In this document: positions 1 to 9,890 of the stretch, one piece after another
How the letters are laid out: each line of letters starts with the position of its first letter
Position numbering within the stretch: the stretch's first letter is position 1
DNA from: Planococcus sp. APC 4015
GTDB taxonomy: Bacteria; Actinomycetota; Actinomycetes; Actinomycetales; Microbacteriaceae
Length of the DNA stretch: 37,695 bases
Reading direction: 5' to 3'
NCBI GenBank assembly: GCA_030407505.1
Contig: JASDDH010000020.1
Location: 1 to 37,695, forward strand
The notes under the pieces: model-generated
The model's input: only the letters and a program-made list of their open reading frames with translations
What the model was told of the DNA's origin: nothing
Database searches by the model: none
Position numbers and translations under genes: made by a program

Positions 1-26
1 CCCCTAAGCGGTGCGCGGGGGGCGGT

Positions 27-32
27 TAGGCT
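27..32 (+). promoter_or_regulatory. -10 box of a probable leaderless promoter
   Basis: TAGGCT fits the actinobacterial TANNNT -10 consensus and ends 6 nt before the ATG at 39, so transcription would begin at or next to the start codon. No Shine-Dalgarno sequence is visible. The -35 position would lie at the window edge and shows no TTGNNN. Confidence 0.5.
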
Positions 33-38
33 GGTCCG

Positions 39-1226
39 ATGGAGACCGCCGAGCTCACCGCGCTCCTCACCCCGGAAGGACTTCGGCTGCTCGACGCCCT
101 CGAGGCCCCCGACGAGGCCGACGATGTCGCCCGCACCGTCACCCGGCTGCGCGCAGACGGGCACTCCCCCGCACTCGTCGCCGCGGTCGTCACGCAGGCT
201 CGGCTCCGAGCTCGGGGTCGGTCGAAGTTCGGCGACCTCGCACAGCGCATGCTGTTCACGCGCGCGGGCCTCGAGCAGGCCACGCGGCTGTCGATAGCGG
301 TGCGGCACGCCGCACGATTCCGCGAAGCCGGGTTCACCTCGGTCGCCGATCTCGGCTGCGGCATCGGCGGCGACGCGCTGGGCCTCGCCGGGCTCGGCCT
401 GCGGGTCGCGGCCCTCGACGCCGACGAGGTGACGGCGGCCATCGCGGCGTACAACCTGGCCCCGTTCGGCGACGACGTGACGGTGCGGCACGCGACCGCC
501 GAGACGTTCGACCCGCTTTCGGCCGATGCCGCCTGGCTCGATCCGGCGCGGCGCACGGCGGGACACACCGAGACGTCGCGCACGCGCCCCGAGGACTGGT
601 CGCCGTCGCTGGACTGGGCCTTCGCGCTGGCGCAGCGTCTTCCGACCGGGATCAAGCTCGGGCCGGGCCTGGACCGCGCACTGATCCCCGACGACGTCGA
701 GGCTCAGTGGGTGAGCGCCGACGGTTCCACGATCGAGCTCGTGCTGTGGTCGGGCGCGCTCGCCCGACCCGGCGTGCGCCGCGCGGCACTCGTGGTGCGC
801 GGAGATTCGTCCCATGAACTGACGACGGCGGCGGATGCCGAGGACGAGCCCTCTCGCGCTCTGGGCGGGTTCCTGCACGAGCCCGACGGCGCCGTCATCC
901 GCGCCCGGCTGATCGGAGACGTCGCCCGCAGCCTCGACGCCGGCATGCTCGACGAGCACATCGCCTACCTGACGTCGGACACCGCCGTCACATCGCCGTT
1001 CGTGTCGACGTTCCGCGTGCGCGAGGAGCTGCCCGCCGATGCGAAGCGCCTCGGCGCGGCATTGCGCGAGCGCGGCATCGGTCGACTCGAGATCAAGAAG
1101 CGCGGCGTCGACCTCGACCCCGCGGTGCTGCGACGCTCGCTCAAGCTCCGCGGCGACGAAGAGGCGACGCTGATCATGACGCGCGTCGGCGCGAAGAGGG
1201 TCGCGATCCTCGCAGACCGCGTGTGA
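39..1226 (+). CDS. Class I SAM-dependent methyltransferase with THUMP-like C-terminus
   Basis: 395 aa. A helical N-terminal part (about 1-95) is followed by a Rossmann-fold methyltransferase core: motif I VADLGCGIGGDALGLA near 102-117 should bind S-adenosylmethionine, AALDAD near 124-129 is the acidic motif II, and AAWLDPARR near 164-172 resembles the DPPR/DPAR motif of nucleic-acid methyltransferases. The C-terminal about 120 residues, ending in LKLRGDEEATLIMTR, match the THUMP-like domain of this actinobacterial family. The substrate is unknown; an RNA base is the likeliest guess from the THUMP-like part and the DPAR motif. The ATG start sits 6 nt after a TAGGCT box. It converges on the DUF4190-type gene with a 9-bp gap. 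Confidence 0.85.
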   Translation: METAELTALLTPEGLRLLDALEAPDEADDVARTVTRLRADGHSPALVAAVVTQARLRARGRSKFGDLAQRMLFTRAGLEQATRLSIAVRHAARFREAGFTSVADLGCGIGGDALGLAGLGLRVAALDADEVTAAIAAYNLAPFGDDVTVRHATAETFDPLSADAAWLDPARRTAGHTETSRTRPEDWSPSLDWAFALAQRLPTGIKLGPGLDRALIPDDVEAQWVSADGSTIELVLWSGALARPGVRRAALVVRGDSSHELTTAADAEDEPSRALGGFLHEPDGAVIRARLIGDVARSLDAGMLDEHIAYLTSDTAVTSPFVSTFRVREELPADAKRLGAALRERGIGRLEIKKRGVDLDPAVLRRSLKLRGDEEATLIMTRVGAKRVAILADRV

Positions 1227-1235
1227 GGCGCGGAC

Positions 1236-1697
1236 TCACCCGAGGAGGTTCGCGAGACTCGCCGCCCACAGCAGCCAGCCGGCGCTGTACAGGATCGAGA
1301 CGAGGCCGAGGACGAGCGCCCACGTCGCGACGGCGCGACTCTCGACGGGGCGCCGCAGAGCCACGATCGCGGTGATCGCTCCGATGATTCCGAGGGGGAA
1401 TCCCCACCCGACGAACAGCGACATGACCAGTCCGGCGATCGAGAACGCGAGCGCCCATCCCGCGAGCCCGCGCGAGGGGTCGGGATCGGGCATCCGCCAT
1501 TCTGCCGTAGATGCGTTGTGCTCGGGGGTTCCGGGCTCGGCAGGCGCGCTCCGGGTCGTGACGTCGAGCGGTGCGGTGGGGAGCCGCTGGAAGCCTCCGC
1601 GGTGCATCCCCGGCAGGGGTGCAGCCTCTCTCGCCGCGACCACGTCCGGCGAGGGTCGCTCGACGATCGGGCCGGGGTCGCGCGAGGGGTCGGTCAT
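1236..1697 (-). CDS. DUF4190-type small membrane protein
   Basis: 153 aa from the ATG at 1697, which overlaps the tsaD stop as ATGA and should be translationally coupled. The first about 65 residues are polar and Pro/Asp/Glu-rich, probably cytoplasmic and disordered. Hydrophobic segments follow: [35 protein letters not shown], then after a short charged loop [20 protein letters not shown]. This layout is typical of DUF4190 proteins, whose function is unknown. It is the last gene of the tsaB-rimI-tsaD operon. I see nothing tying it to t6A synthesis beyond position. Confidence 0.75.
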   Translation of the reverse strand: MTDPSRDPGPIVERPSPDVVAAREAAPLPGMHRGGFQRLPTAPLDVTTRSAPAEPGTPEHNASTAEWRMPDPDPSRGLAGWALAFSIAGLVMSLFVGWGFPLGIIGAITAIVALRRPVESRAVATWALVLGLVSILYSAGWLLWAASLANLLG

Positions 1698-2830
1698 GCG
1701 GCGTCCGCCTCGGCTATCTGGATCTCGGTCACCGGGAGCGTCGAATCCGCCCCGAACGCGAGCGTCGACGGCCGCCGGCCCGACATGATGAGCTCCGACG
1801 CGAGAGCGGCGATCATCGCACCGTTGTCGGTGCACAGCGACAGCGGCGGGATGCGAACGGCCACGCCCGCGGCATCCGCCCTCTGCATCGCCACGTCGCG
1901 CAGGCGCCGGTTCGCGATGACTCCGCCGCCGAGCAGCAGACGGGGCACGCCGTGGTCGGCGCACGCCGCGAGGGCCTTCGTGACCAGCACATCGACCACC
2001 GCTTCGCGGAAGGATGCCGCCACATCGGCGATCGGCACCGGCTCGCCCGCCGCCTCACGCTGTTCGATCCAGCGTGCGACGGCGGTCTTGAGCCCCGAGA
2101 ACGAGAAGTCGTAGCGGTGGGCGGCCATGTCGGACGCGCGCGAAAGCCCGCGGGGGAAGCGGATCGCCTCGGGGTCGCCGGTCGCCGCAGCGCGGTCGAT
2201 CTCGGGGCCTCCGGGGTAGGGCAGGCCGAGGATGCGCGCGATCTTGTCGAAGGCCTCACCGGCGGCGTCGTCGACGGTCTCGCCCAGCAGCTCGACGTCG
2301 GTCGTGAGGTCGCGCACGAGCAGCAGCGAGGTGTGGCCGCCGCTCACGAGAAGGGCGATCGTCGGGTACTGCACCTCGTCGCCGGTGAGCAGGTCGGCGG
2401 CGATGTGACCGACGAGGTGGTTGACGGCGTAGACGGGCGTGTCGAGCGAGACGGCGAGCGCCTTGGCGGCGCCGACGCCGACCATGAGGGCTCCGGCCAA
2501 GCCCGGCCCGCTGGTCACGGCGATCGCGTCGAGGTCGTGGAGGCTCACCGACGCCTCGGCGAGCGCGGCTTCGATCGACGGCTGCAGGGCTTCGAGGTGG
2601 GCGCGCGCGGCGACCTCGGGCACGACGCCGCCGTAGCGGGCGTGCTCGTCCATCGAGCTGGCGATGGTGTTCGACAGCAGTGTGCGTCCGCGGACGATCC
2701 CGATGCCGGTCTCGTCGCAGCTCGTCTCGATCCCCAGCACGAGGGGCTGTCGCACCCCGTCCGACTGCTGAGCCACCACCGGTTGCTGAGCCTCCACCGG
2801 TTGCTGAGCCTGTCGAAGCACCCCGCTCAT
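1694..2830 (-). CDS. tsaD: tRNA N6-adenosine threonylcarbamoyltransferase TsaD
   Basis: 378 aa. TsaD transfers the threonylcarbamoyl group to A37 of ANN-decoding tRNAs, working with TsaB and TsaE. The ASKHA-fold core begins at [13 protein letters not shown] (about 30-42). The metal-binding pair is H138/H142 in [24 protein letters not shown], the segment around [16 protein letters not shown] and [11 protein letters not shown] are also typical. The ATG at 2830 is fixed by an ATGA overlap with the rimI stop. The first about 27 residues are an extra segment, [15 protein letters not shown], encoded by a tandem 18-bp repeat; family members usually start a few residues before the [10 protein letters not shown] motif. 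The next gene starts in an ATGA overlap with its stop. Confidence 0.97.
   Translation of the reverse strand: MSGVLRQAQQPVEAQQPVVAQQSDGVRQPLVLGIETSCDETGIGIVRGRTLLSNTIASSMDEHARYGGVVPEVAARAHLEALQPSIEAALAEASVSLHDLDAIAVTSGPGLAGALMVGVGAAKALAVSLDTPVYAVNHLVGHIAADLLTGDEVQYPTIALLVSGGHTSLLLVRDLTTDVELLGETVDDAAGEAFDKIARILGLPYPGGPEIDRAAATGDPEAIRFPRGLSRASDMAAHRYDFSFSGLKTAVARWIEQREAAGEPVPIADVAASFREAVVDVLVTKALAACADHGVPRLLLGGGVIANRRLRDVAMQRADAAGVAVRIPPLSLCTDNGAMIAALASELIMSGRRPSTLAFGADSTLPVTEIQIAEADAA
2764..2819 (-). repeat. Dispersed-type repeat, three 18-bp units, inside the tsaD 5' end
   Basis: Read on the plus strand, three near-copies of GGTTGCTGAGCCTCCACC lie head to tail; the first (about 2764-2780) is slightly diverged and the last runs into CTGTCGAAGCA. 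On the minus strand the core is CTTCGACAGGCTCAGCAACC. I recall similar words as dispersed intergenic repeats in Microbacteriaceae and other bacteria. Here it is translated in frame as AQQP-type repeats. A related copy lies at 14169-14198. Confidence 0.7.
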
Positions 2831-3315
2831 GAGCACACCCCCGCGTCTGCAGCCGCATCGCGCGCGGCGCGGCCGGCGAGGTCGAGCTGCATCACCACGG
2901 CGTCGACGTCGTCGGGCTGGTAGTACCGCGGGCGGCGGCCGATCTCGAGGAAGCCCTCCGACGTGTACAGCGCCTGGGCGACGGGGTTGTCGGCGCGCAC
3001 CTCGAGGAAGACGTCGCGCACGCCGCGGCGCGCGGCTTCGTCCAGCAGCGCGCCCAGAAGCGCCCGCCCCCGGCCTCGACCCCGCGCGTGCTCGGCGATG
3101 GTGATCGTCTGCACGTCGGCGTCCTTCGAGCCGCGCACGGCGCGCAGCCCCGCATACCCGACGAGCCTGCCGCCGAGTTCGTCGACGACGTACCAGCCGT
3201 GGCGTGACGCGAGCTCTTCGCGCAGCATCGCTTCGGACCACGCGTCGGTCGGGAACGACGCGTGCTCGAGGGCCATGATGCCCGCGAGGTCGCCAGGCGT
3301 CGCCGGGCGGATCAC
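2827..3315 (-). CDS. rimI: Ribosomal protein bS18-alanine N-acetyltransferase RimI (GNAT)
   Basis: 162 aa, usual length for RimI. It acetylates the N-terminal alanine of ribosomal protein S18; relatives act on other N-termini. The acetyl-CoA-binding motif A is [20 protein letters not shown] (R/QxxGxG/A type), followed by [20 protein letters not shown], which carries the Glu and Tyr positions used in GNAT catalysis. The start is a GTG at 3315 that overlaps the tsaB stop as GTGA; the long upstream extension of this frame is tsaB shadow. Placement between tsaB and tsaD is a common bacterial arrangement and supports the name. Confidence 0.93.
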   Translation of the reverse strand: MIRPATPGDLAGIMALEHASFPTDAWSEAMLREELASRHGWYVVDELGGRLVGYAGLRAVRGSKDADVQTITIAEHARGRGRGRALLGALLDEAARRGVRDVFLEVRADNPVAQALYTSEGFLEIGRRPRYYQPDDVDAVVMQLDLAGRAARDAAADAGVCS

Positions 3316-3974
3316 GTGCCCACCCGCTTGCGTGCCGCGGGCGGTGTCACGTCGGGAGCCCGCAGGTAGAGCGGCTCGGTCATGACCGAGACGCGGCCGG
3401 CGGCGAGCGAACGCGCGGCGACGAGGGCGAGCATCGCCGCCGACACCGCCGTGGCGTCGTGGCGCTCGGCGCCGTGACCGGCCAGCACCGCGTCGATGCC
3501 GTTGCGCGGAACGAGGGCGGGCTCGGAGGAGCGGACGGGCAGCCCGTCGTCGTCGACGCCGTCGTAGACGCTGTAGGCGAACTCGCGGCGGCGCGCATCG
3601 GTGACCACGGCGAACCGCGGGGCTTCGTCGTCGAGCATCAGGCGACCGAGGGCGATCGCGTCGTGGCTGACGACGGGCACGACGGGGATGCCCCGGCCCA
3701 GCGCGAACGCGCGGGCCGCGGCGATGCCGATGCGCAGGCCGGTGAAGGGCCCGGGGCCCATTCCGGCGGCGACATGGGTGAGCTCGAAGGGCGAGGGGGC
3801 GGAGGTCTGGCCGACGGCGCCGAGAGCGGCATCCGTCAACGCGGTCTGCAGCAGGGTGCCGATCACTTCTGCATGGCCGAGCGGGCTCTCGCTCGAGGCC
3901 TCGGAGCGCACCAGTCCATCGTCCTCGACCACGGCCACGGCCGTGCCGAGAGACGTGTCGATGCCGAGGATCAC
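3312..3974 (-). CDS. tsaB: t6A biosynthesis protein TsaB
   Basis: 220 aa. TsaB is the catalytically inactive ASKHA paralogue that dimerises with TsaD and is required for t6A formation. The N-terminus [16 protein letters not shown] is the phosphate-1-like motif, and [23 protein letters not shown] is the most conserved TsaB stretch. The GTG start at 3974 lies 6 nt after a TACCCT box. A GGAGGG is present but abuts the GTG, too close for a normal Shine-Dalgarno, so initiation is probably leaderless. First gene of tsaB-rimI-tsaD-DUF4190, all joined by 4-nt overlaps. Confidence 0.95.
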   Translation of the reverse strand: MILGIDTSLGTAVAVVEDDGLVRSEASSESPLGHAEVIGTLLQTALTDAALGAVGQTSAPSPFELTHVAAGMGPGPFTGLRIGIAAARAFALGRGIPVVPVVSHDAIALGRLMLDDEAPRFAVVTDARRREFAYSVYDGVDDDGLPVRSSEPALVPRNGIDAVLAGHGAERHDATAVSAAMLALVAARSLAAGRVSVMTEPLYLRAPDVTPPAARKRVGT

Positions 3975-3980
3975 CCCTCC

Positions 3981-3986
3981 AGGGTA
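3981..3986 (-). promoter_or_regulatory. -10 box for the tsaB operon (leaderless)
   Basis: TACCCT on the minus strand, 6 nt upstream of the tsaB GTG. The TANNNT match and spacing put the transcript start at or next to the start codon. No -35 element is obvious. Confidence 0.45.
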
Positions 3987-4033
3987 GTCGGCGCGTCACG
4001 CATCCGATCTCGCGCGCGCACCGAACAACTCTC

Positions 4034-4936
4034 GTGACCGCGCGCCCCCTCCTCAACGATCCGGCGACTCTCGGACTCAGCCGCACCGTCGTCCCGACCC
4101 GCGTCGGCGACGTGGCGGTCGTCGCCGGGCGACGCACGGGTGGAGTGGCCACGATCCTGCTCCACGGCGCCGCGGGGTCGTGGACGACGTGGACCCCGCT
4201 CCTCGCGGCATCCGATCTCGACGACGTCATCGCCCCCGATCTGCCCGGCTGGGGGGAGAGCGGCGGCCACGAGGGCGTGCGCAGCGTCGAAGACCTCTCG
4301 GACGCGGTCGTCGAGGTCGCTGCCGCCCTCGGTCATGACCGGTGGCACCTCGTCGGGCACTCGCTCGGCGGCTTCGTCGCCCTCGACATCGCGGCGCGCT
4401 ACGCGCAGCAGACGCTCGGGGTGACCCTCGTCTCCCCTACGGGCGCTTCGGTCGTCGACGCGATCCGCCGGCCGATCCGCGGCGGGCTCGTCGTGCCCGG
4501 GTTCGCCGGCATGCTGCTGGCGATGCGCGCGCTCGCGAGGTTCGGCACCGGTGGACTGCGGATCATACGACTGCTCGATCGATGCGGATGGATGCCGGCG
4601 CTCACCGCTCCGCTGTTCGCAGGCCCCGCGCATCCTTCGGTGGTCGCGGCCTTCGCCGGCGAAGTGCGTCCGGCGGCCTTCGCGCGCGCCGCGCAGCTCG
4701 CGTCCCGCTACGACACGCAGGCGTGGACGGGCATCCGCTGCACCGTACGCGCCGTCGGCGGGGCGCGCGACGTCTTCGCCGACGACACCGACGCCGCGGC
4801 CTTCGGCGCGCTGATCGCCGATTTCGGCTCGGTGCGGCTTCCGGGAGCCGGTCACTTCGCGCACGTCGAGCAGCCGCGCACCGTGCTCGCCGCGATGGCA
4901 GAGGTGCGGATGCCGGCGGCTACGGCCGCCGCGTGA
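4034..4936 (+). CDS. Alpha/beta hydrolase
   Basis: 300 aa alpha/beta-hydrolase fold. The oxyanion-hole segment ILLHGAAGSW is at 41-50, the nucleophile elbow GHSLGG at 108-113 (Ser110), the likely acid is Asp246 in GGARDVFAD, and the catalytic His is His274 in GAGHFAHVEQP. Hydrophobic cap residues lie between about 140 and 230. No signal peptide, so cytoplasmic. The substrate cannot be read from sequence. It starts at GTG 4034, divergent from tsaB by 59 bp, and its last 17 bp overlap the 3' end of tsaE on the other strand. It stands alone in orientation between two minus-strand operons that share the t6A pathway. Confidence 0.85.
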   Translation: MTARPLLNDPATLGLSRTVVPTRVGDVAVVAGRRTGGVATILLHGAAGSWTTWTPLLAASDLDDVIAPDLPGWGESGGHEGVRSVEDLSDAVVEVAAALGHDRWHLVGHSLGGFVALDIAARYAQQTLGVTLVSPTGASVVDAIRRPIRGGLVVPGFAGMLLAMRALARFGTGGLRIIRLLDRCGWMPALTAPLFAGPAHPSVVAAFAGEVRPAAFARAAQLASRYDTQAWTGIRCTVRAVGGARDVFADDTDAAAFGALIADFGSVRLPGAGHFAHVEQPRTVLAAMAEVRMPAATAAA

Positions 4937-5420
4937 TCGTGACGAGCCGCGGGGCGTCGGCGTCGAGCTCGGCCTCGTGCGCGGTCGTGCCGCACGCGTC
5001 GTCCACGCCGTGGCCGTGCCACTCGCGATCAAGCTCGACCTCCCACCACACGTCGACGAGGCCGTCGACCATGCCGCGCCCCCACTCCACCACCACGACC
5101 GAGCCCGCGAGATCGACGTCGAGGTCGTCGAGCTCGGCAGCCGAGCCGAGGCGGTAGGCGTCGGCGTGCACGAGCGGTGCCCCGCCGACGAGTGACGGGT
5201 GGGTGCGCGCGATCACGAAGGTCGGGCTCTGCACGGGTCCTCGCACGCCGAGACCGGCCGCGATCCCGCGCGTGAGGGTCGTCTTGCCCGCTCCCAGCGG
5301 ACCGGTGAGCACGACCAGGTCGCCGGCGCGCAGCATCCGCCCCATGCGTGCGCCGAGTGCCTCCATGTCGTCGGGCGTGATGATCTCGTGCGTGCCGACG
5401 ACGTCGTCGAGCCCGCTCAC
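4920..5420 (-). CDS. tsaE: t6A biosynthesis ATPase TsaE
   Basis: 166 aa from the GTG at 5420, set by a GTGA overlap with the alr stop. TsaE is the P-loop ATPase that powers turnover of the TsaBD complex. The Walker A GPLGAGKTT is at 40-48 (Lys46), followed by the family segment VQSPTFVIARTHPS and the VHADAYRL motif. VVVEWGRGMVDGL near 113-125 is the Walker-B-side motif (family VEWxE/GxG). The C-terminus is about 20 residues longer than in short homologues and its last 17 bp overlap the alpha/beta hydrolase gene. Third gene of acpS-alr-tsaE. Confidence 0.94.
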   Translation of the reverse strand: MSGLDDVVGTHEIITPDDMEALGARMGRMLRAGDLVVLTGPLGAGKTTLTRGIAAGLGVRGPVQSPTFVIARTHPSLVGGAPLVHADAYRLGSAAELDDLDVDLAGSVVVVEWGRGMVDGLVDVWWEVELDREWHGHGVDDACGTTAHEAELDADAPRLVTITRRP

Positions 5421-6541
5421 CCGGCCACCTCGCGGCGGTCGACGCGGGCGCCGATGCGCGTGACGATCTCGTAGTTGACCGTGCCCGCGGCTGCCGCCCA
5501 GTCGTCGGCGGCGGGTGCTCCGAGAGTCGGGTCGCCGAACAGCACGACCTCGTCGCCGACGGCCACGGGGTGGTCGCCGACGTCGACGACGAACTGGTCC
5601 ATCGCGATCCGACCGGCGACGGTGACCGTCTGCCCGCCGATGTGCACGGGTCCGCGCCCGGATGCCTGTCGGGGCACACCGTCGGCGTAGCCGAGGGGCA
5701 CGAGGGCGAGCGTCGTCTCGCGGTCGGTGCGGTGGTCGTAGCCGTATGACACGCCGGTGCCCGCGGGCACGCGCCGGACTGCCGCGACCGCCGCGCGGAG
5801 CGTCATCGCGGGACGCAGGCCGAGATCGGCCGACGACCGGTCGCCGAACGGCGACAGTCCGTAGATGCCGATCCCGATGCGCACACATCCGAGCCGCGTC
5901 TCGGGCAGAGCGATCGCGGCGTGGGTCGCGGCGATGTGCCGCATCCGGGGCCGCAGCCCTGCTGCCTCCGCAGCGGACACCGCGGCGAGGAAGACGCCGA
6001 GGGCCGCGCGGTCGTCGGCGAGCGAGGTGTTCGAGAGGTGGCTGAAAAGCCCGTCGACGCGGATGCGGCCGATGCGCTCCAGTCGCGCGGCCTCGGCGAA
6101 CACGACACGGTGGTCGGCGGGGGCGATGCCGTTGCGCGAGAGCCCCGTCTCGAGCTTGAGGTGGACCACGACCGGGTGATCACCGGATGCCGCCGCCGCT
6201 GCTGCCAGCAGCTGGTCGAACGACGAGATGCCCAGCTCGACGCCCGCTCCTGCAGCCTCGACGAAGGACGCCCCCGGGGCGTGCAGCCACGCGAGGATCG
6301 GCGCCATGATGCCCGCGCGTCGCAGTGCGAGCGCCTCGCCGACGTCGGCCACCCCGAGTCGTGAGGCTCCTCCGGCGAGCGCGGCGCGAGCGGAGCGTGC
6401 GGCGCCATGGCCGTAGCCGTCGGCCTTGACCACGGCGATCACCTCGGCGTCGGTGAGCCGCCGGAAGTGGCGGACGTTCGCCTCGATCGCGCCGACGTCG
6501 ATCGACGCCTCGCGCATCCTTCCCGGCGGGAGCCCGCTCAC
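5417..6541 (-). CDS. alr: Alanine racemase
   Basis: 374 aa, PLP-dependent fold-III enzyme giving D-alanine for peptidoglycan. The PLP lysine is Lys39 in AVVKADGYGHG. The catalytic Tyr is Tyr266 in GVSYGYDHRT, and the conserved GRIAMDQ segment (310-316) lies in the C-terminal beta domain. SHLSNTS near 167-173 and RIGIGIYGLSP near 221-231 are PLP-site motifs. The start is GTG 6541, overlapping the acpS stop as GTGA. The acpS-alr-tsaE grouping is common in actinobacteria. Confidence 0.97.
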   Translation of the reverse strand: MSGLPPGRMREASIDVGAIEANVRHFRRLTDAEVIAVVKADGYGHGAARSARAALAGGASRLGVADVGEALALRRAGIMAPILAWLHAPGASFVEAAGAGVELGISSFDQLLAAAAAASGDHPVVVHLKLETGLSRNGIAPADHRVVFAEAARLERIGRIRVDGLFSHLSNTSLADDRAALGVFLAAVSAAEAAGLRPRMRHIAATHAAIALPETRLGCVRIGIGIYGLSPFGDRSSADLGLRPAMTLRAAVAAVRRVPAGTGVSYGYDHRTDRETTLALVPLGYADGVPRQASGRGPVHIGGQTVTVAGRIAMDQFVVDVGDHPVAVGDEVVLFGDPTLGAPAADDWAAAAGTVNYEIVTRIGARVDRREVAG

Positions 6542-6894
6542 GCCGGTCCCTCCGCGATGACGTATGCGGTCGCGAGACCGGCGTCATGTGACATCGAGAG
6601 GTGGATCTTCGCGATGCCCCGGGCGGCGACGACGTCGGCCGTCGAACCCGTGAGGGTGAACCACGGCCGGCCCGAGAGCTCGGGCGTGATCTCGATCTCG
6701 GTCCAGTGCACGCCGTCGGACCCGCCGAGGGCCTTGATGAGGGCTTCCTTGGCGGCGTAGCGGGCCGCCAGGGAACGCGGCGGCAGCGGACGCTCGCCGG
6801 GCGCGAACAGCCTGTCGAGCAGCCGAGGCGTGCGCTCGAGGGTGCGCTCGAAGCGCTCGATGTCGACGAGGTCGACGCCGATCCCGACGATCAT
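6538..6894 (-). CDS. acpS: Holo-[acyl-carrier-protein] synthase AcpS
   Basis: 118 aa. AcpS moves 4'-phosphopantetheine from CoA to the serine of acyl carrier proteins. IVGIGVDLVDIERF at the N-terminus carries the Mg-binding Asp8; RYAAKEALIKALGG (with the second Mg-ligand Glu) and KIHLSMSHDAGLATAYV complete the signature. The frame is open 10 codons further upstream, but the ATG at 6894 has AGGAGG 4 nt in front, begins exactly at the conserved motif and gives normal AcpS length. Context: coaA, which feeds CoA synthesis, lies two genes away. Confidence 0.95.
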   Translation of the reverse strand: MIVGIGVDLVDIERFERTLERTPRLLDRLFAPGERPLPPRSLAARYAAKEALIKALGGSDGVHWTEIEITPELSGRPWFTLTGSTADVVAARGIAKIHLSMSHDAGLATAYVIAEGPA

Positions 6895-6898
6895 GGGT

Positions 6899-6904
6899 CC
6901 TCCT
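6899..6904 (-). promoter_or_regulatory. Shine-Dalgarno site of acpS
   Basis: AGGAGG on the minus strand, 4 nt before the ATG at 6894. It decides that start over the upstream in-frame ATG at 6924. Full-consensus sites like this are rare in this window. Confidence 0.75.
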
Positions 6905-6929
6905 GCGAGCCGCACCCGCGGCATCCGTC

Positions 6930-6935
6930 ACACTA
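6930..6935 (-). promoter_or_regulatory. Possible -10 box for acpS-alr-tsaE
   Basis: TAGTGT on the minus strand in the 55-bp gap after glmS. It would give a leader of about 30 nt carrying the AGGAGG. No good -35 is seen, and readthrough from glmS is an alternative. Confidence 0.3.
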
Positions 6936-6949
6936 TCGGCGCCGCCGTG

Positions 6950-8803
<1,854 letters not shown>

Positions 8804-8810
8804 GGGGTCA

Positions 8811-8816
8811 ATCGTA
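8811..8816 (-). promoter_or_regulatory. -10 box for glmS (leaderless)
   Basis: TACGAT on the minus strand ending 7 nt before the glmS ATG. It fits TANNNT, and no Shine-Dalgarno sequence is present. Same word and spacing as the coaA box at 9844-9849. Confidence 0.55.
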
Positions 8817-8826
8817 CGAGGACAAT

Positions 8827-8853
8827 CCGGATGCCGCGGCCACCGGCATCCGG
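8827..8853 (-). terminator. Hairpin downstream of coaA
   Basis: Perfect 10-bp arms, CCGGATGCCG (8827-8836) and CGGCATCCGG (8844-8853), around a 7-nt loop, in the 79-bp gap after the coaA stop. There is no T-tract on the minus strand, so it may be a weak or factor-assisted terminator, or a pair of inverted GGATGCC words. It also lies just upstream of the glmS promoter box. Confidence 0.5.
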
Positions 8854-8882
8854 TGTCGACGCACCCCGCCGCGCGGGTCGGG

Positions 8883-9836
8883 TCAGAGCTTGCGCAGCAG
8901 GACCCGTTCGACGGCGTGGTTCATGCCCTTCTGCAGCACCAGGGTGGCGCGATGCTTGGTGGGCAGCACGTTCTCTTCGAGGTTGGGGAGGTTGATCGTG
9001 TTCCAGAAGTGCAGCGCCCGCTCGACGGACTCCTCGTCGCTCAGCTCGGCGAACACGTTGAAGAACGAGTTGGGGTTGCTGAACGCCGCGCGACGGAGCG
9101 CCAGGAATCGGTCCACGTACCACTGCGTGATGTTCTCGGAATCGGCATCGACGTAGATCGAGAAGTCGAACAGGTCGCTGACGGCGACGTCGTTGGGCGT
9201 CGGCGGGGGCTGCAGCACGTTGAGGCCCTCGACGATGACGATGTCGGGTCGGCGCACCGTGACGTGCGCGTCGGGCACGATGTCGTAGCGCATGTGCGAG
9301 TAGAAGGGGGCCCGCACTTCGGCCGCCCCGCTCTTGACCTCGGTGAGGAAGTCGATCAGGCCGCGCCGGTCGTACGACTCGGGGAAGCCCTTGCGCTCCA
9401 TGAGGCCGCGCCGTTCGAGTTCGGCGTTCGGGTAAAGGAAGCCGTCGGTCGTGACGAGCTCGACGCGCGGCGTTCCCGGCCACCGGCTCGTGAGTTCGCG
9501 CAGCAGACGCGCGATCGTCGACTTGCCCACCGCGACCGAGCCCGCCACGCCCACGATGAACGGCGTGGTCGTGTCGTCCTCCCGCAGGAAGTCGGCGGTG
9601 TCGGCGCCGAGTCGCTTCGTGGCCTCGGCGTACAGCGACAGCAGCCGCGAGAGCGGAGCGTAGACCTGGGCGACCTCGGCCATGTCGAGGCGGTCGCCCA
9701 GGCCTCTGATCTGGACGACTTCGGTCTCGGACAGCGGCTGCGGCATGTCGGCTGCGAGCCGCGACCACTCGGCGCGATCGATCTCGCGGTAGCGGTGGTC
9801 GGCGAGCGTGGTCGCTGCGGCTTCGTCGGCAGACAT
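8883..9836 (-). CDS. coaA: Type I pantothenate kinase
   Basis: 317 aa, typical of bacterial type I PanK. It phosphorylates pantothenate in the first step of CoA synthesis and is normally feedback-inhibited by CoA. Walker A GSVAVGKST is at 99-107 (Lys105). VELVTTDGFLYPNAELERRG and PESYDRRGLIDFL are family hallmarks, as are APFYSHMRYDIVP and the IVEGLNVLQ motif; the C-terminus ends in the usual VLLRKL. The open frame extends far upstream, but ATG 9836 gives normal length and follows a TACGAT box by 7 nt. Divergent from ppx across 60 bp. Confidence 0.97.
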   Translation of the reverse strand: MSADEAAATTLADHRYREIDRAEWSRLAADMPQPLSETEVVQIRGLGDRLDMAEVAQVYAPLSRLLSLYAEATKRLGADTADFLREDDTTTPFIVGVAGSVAVGKSTIARLLRELTSRWPGTPRVELVTTDGFLYPNAELERRGLMERKGFPESYDRRGLIDFLTEVKSGAAEVRAPFYSHMRYDIVPDAHVTVRRPDIVIVEGLNVLQPPPTPNDVAVSDLFDFSIYVDADSENITQWYVDRFLALRRAAFSNPNSFFNVFAELSDEESVERALHFWNTINLPNLEENVLPTKHRATLVLQKGMNHAVERVLLRKL

Positions 9837-9843
9837 CGCGCCT

Positions 9844-9849
9844 ATCGTA
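9844..9849 (-). promoter_or_regulatory. -10 box for coaA (leaderless)
   Basis: TACGAT on the minus strand, 7 nt before the coaA ATG, inside the small palindrome CTATCGTAG (9842-9850). No clear -35 element. Confidence 0.5.
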
Positions 9850-9884
9850 GCGGCACCCGGAGCAGAGCCCGGCGGCCCGGCCGG

Positions 9885-9890
9885 TAACCT
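9885..9890 (+). promoter_or_regulatory. -10 box for the ppx-GT14 pair (leaderless)
   Basis: TAACCT ends 6 nt before the GTG at 9897, so the transcript should begin at the start codon. It faces away from the coaA box only 35 bp off, so the two promoters share the same -35 space. Confidence 0.5.

Noticed and set aside
26..655. Minus-strand frame opposite the methyltransferase gene
   Set aside because: Ser/Arg/Ala-rich shadow without motifs; the plus strand has a clear methyltransferase.
2764..2819. CRISPR-like array
   Set aside because: The 18-bp units are contiguous without spacers, only three copies, and are translated in frame.
8804..8882. glmS ribozyme or other riboswitch upstream of glmS
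   Set aside because: The -10 box is 7 nt from the ATG and only 79 bp separate the genes; no ribozyme core is visible, and this class is typical of Firmicutes.
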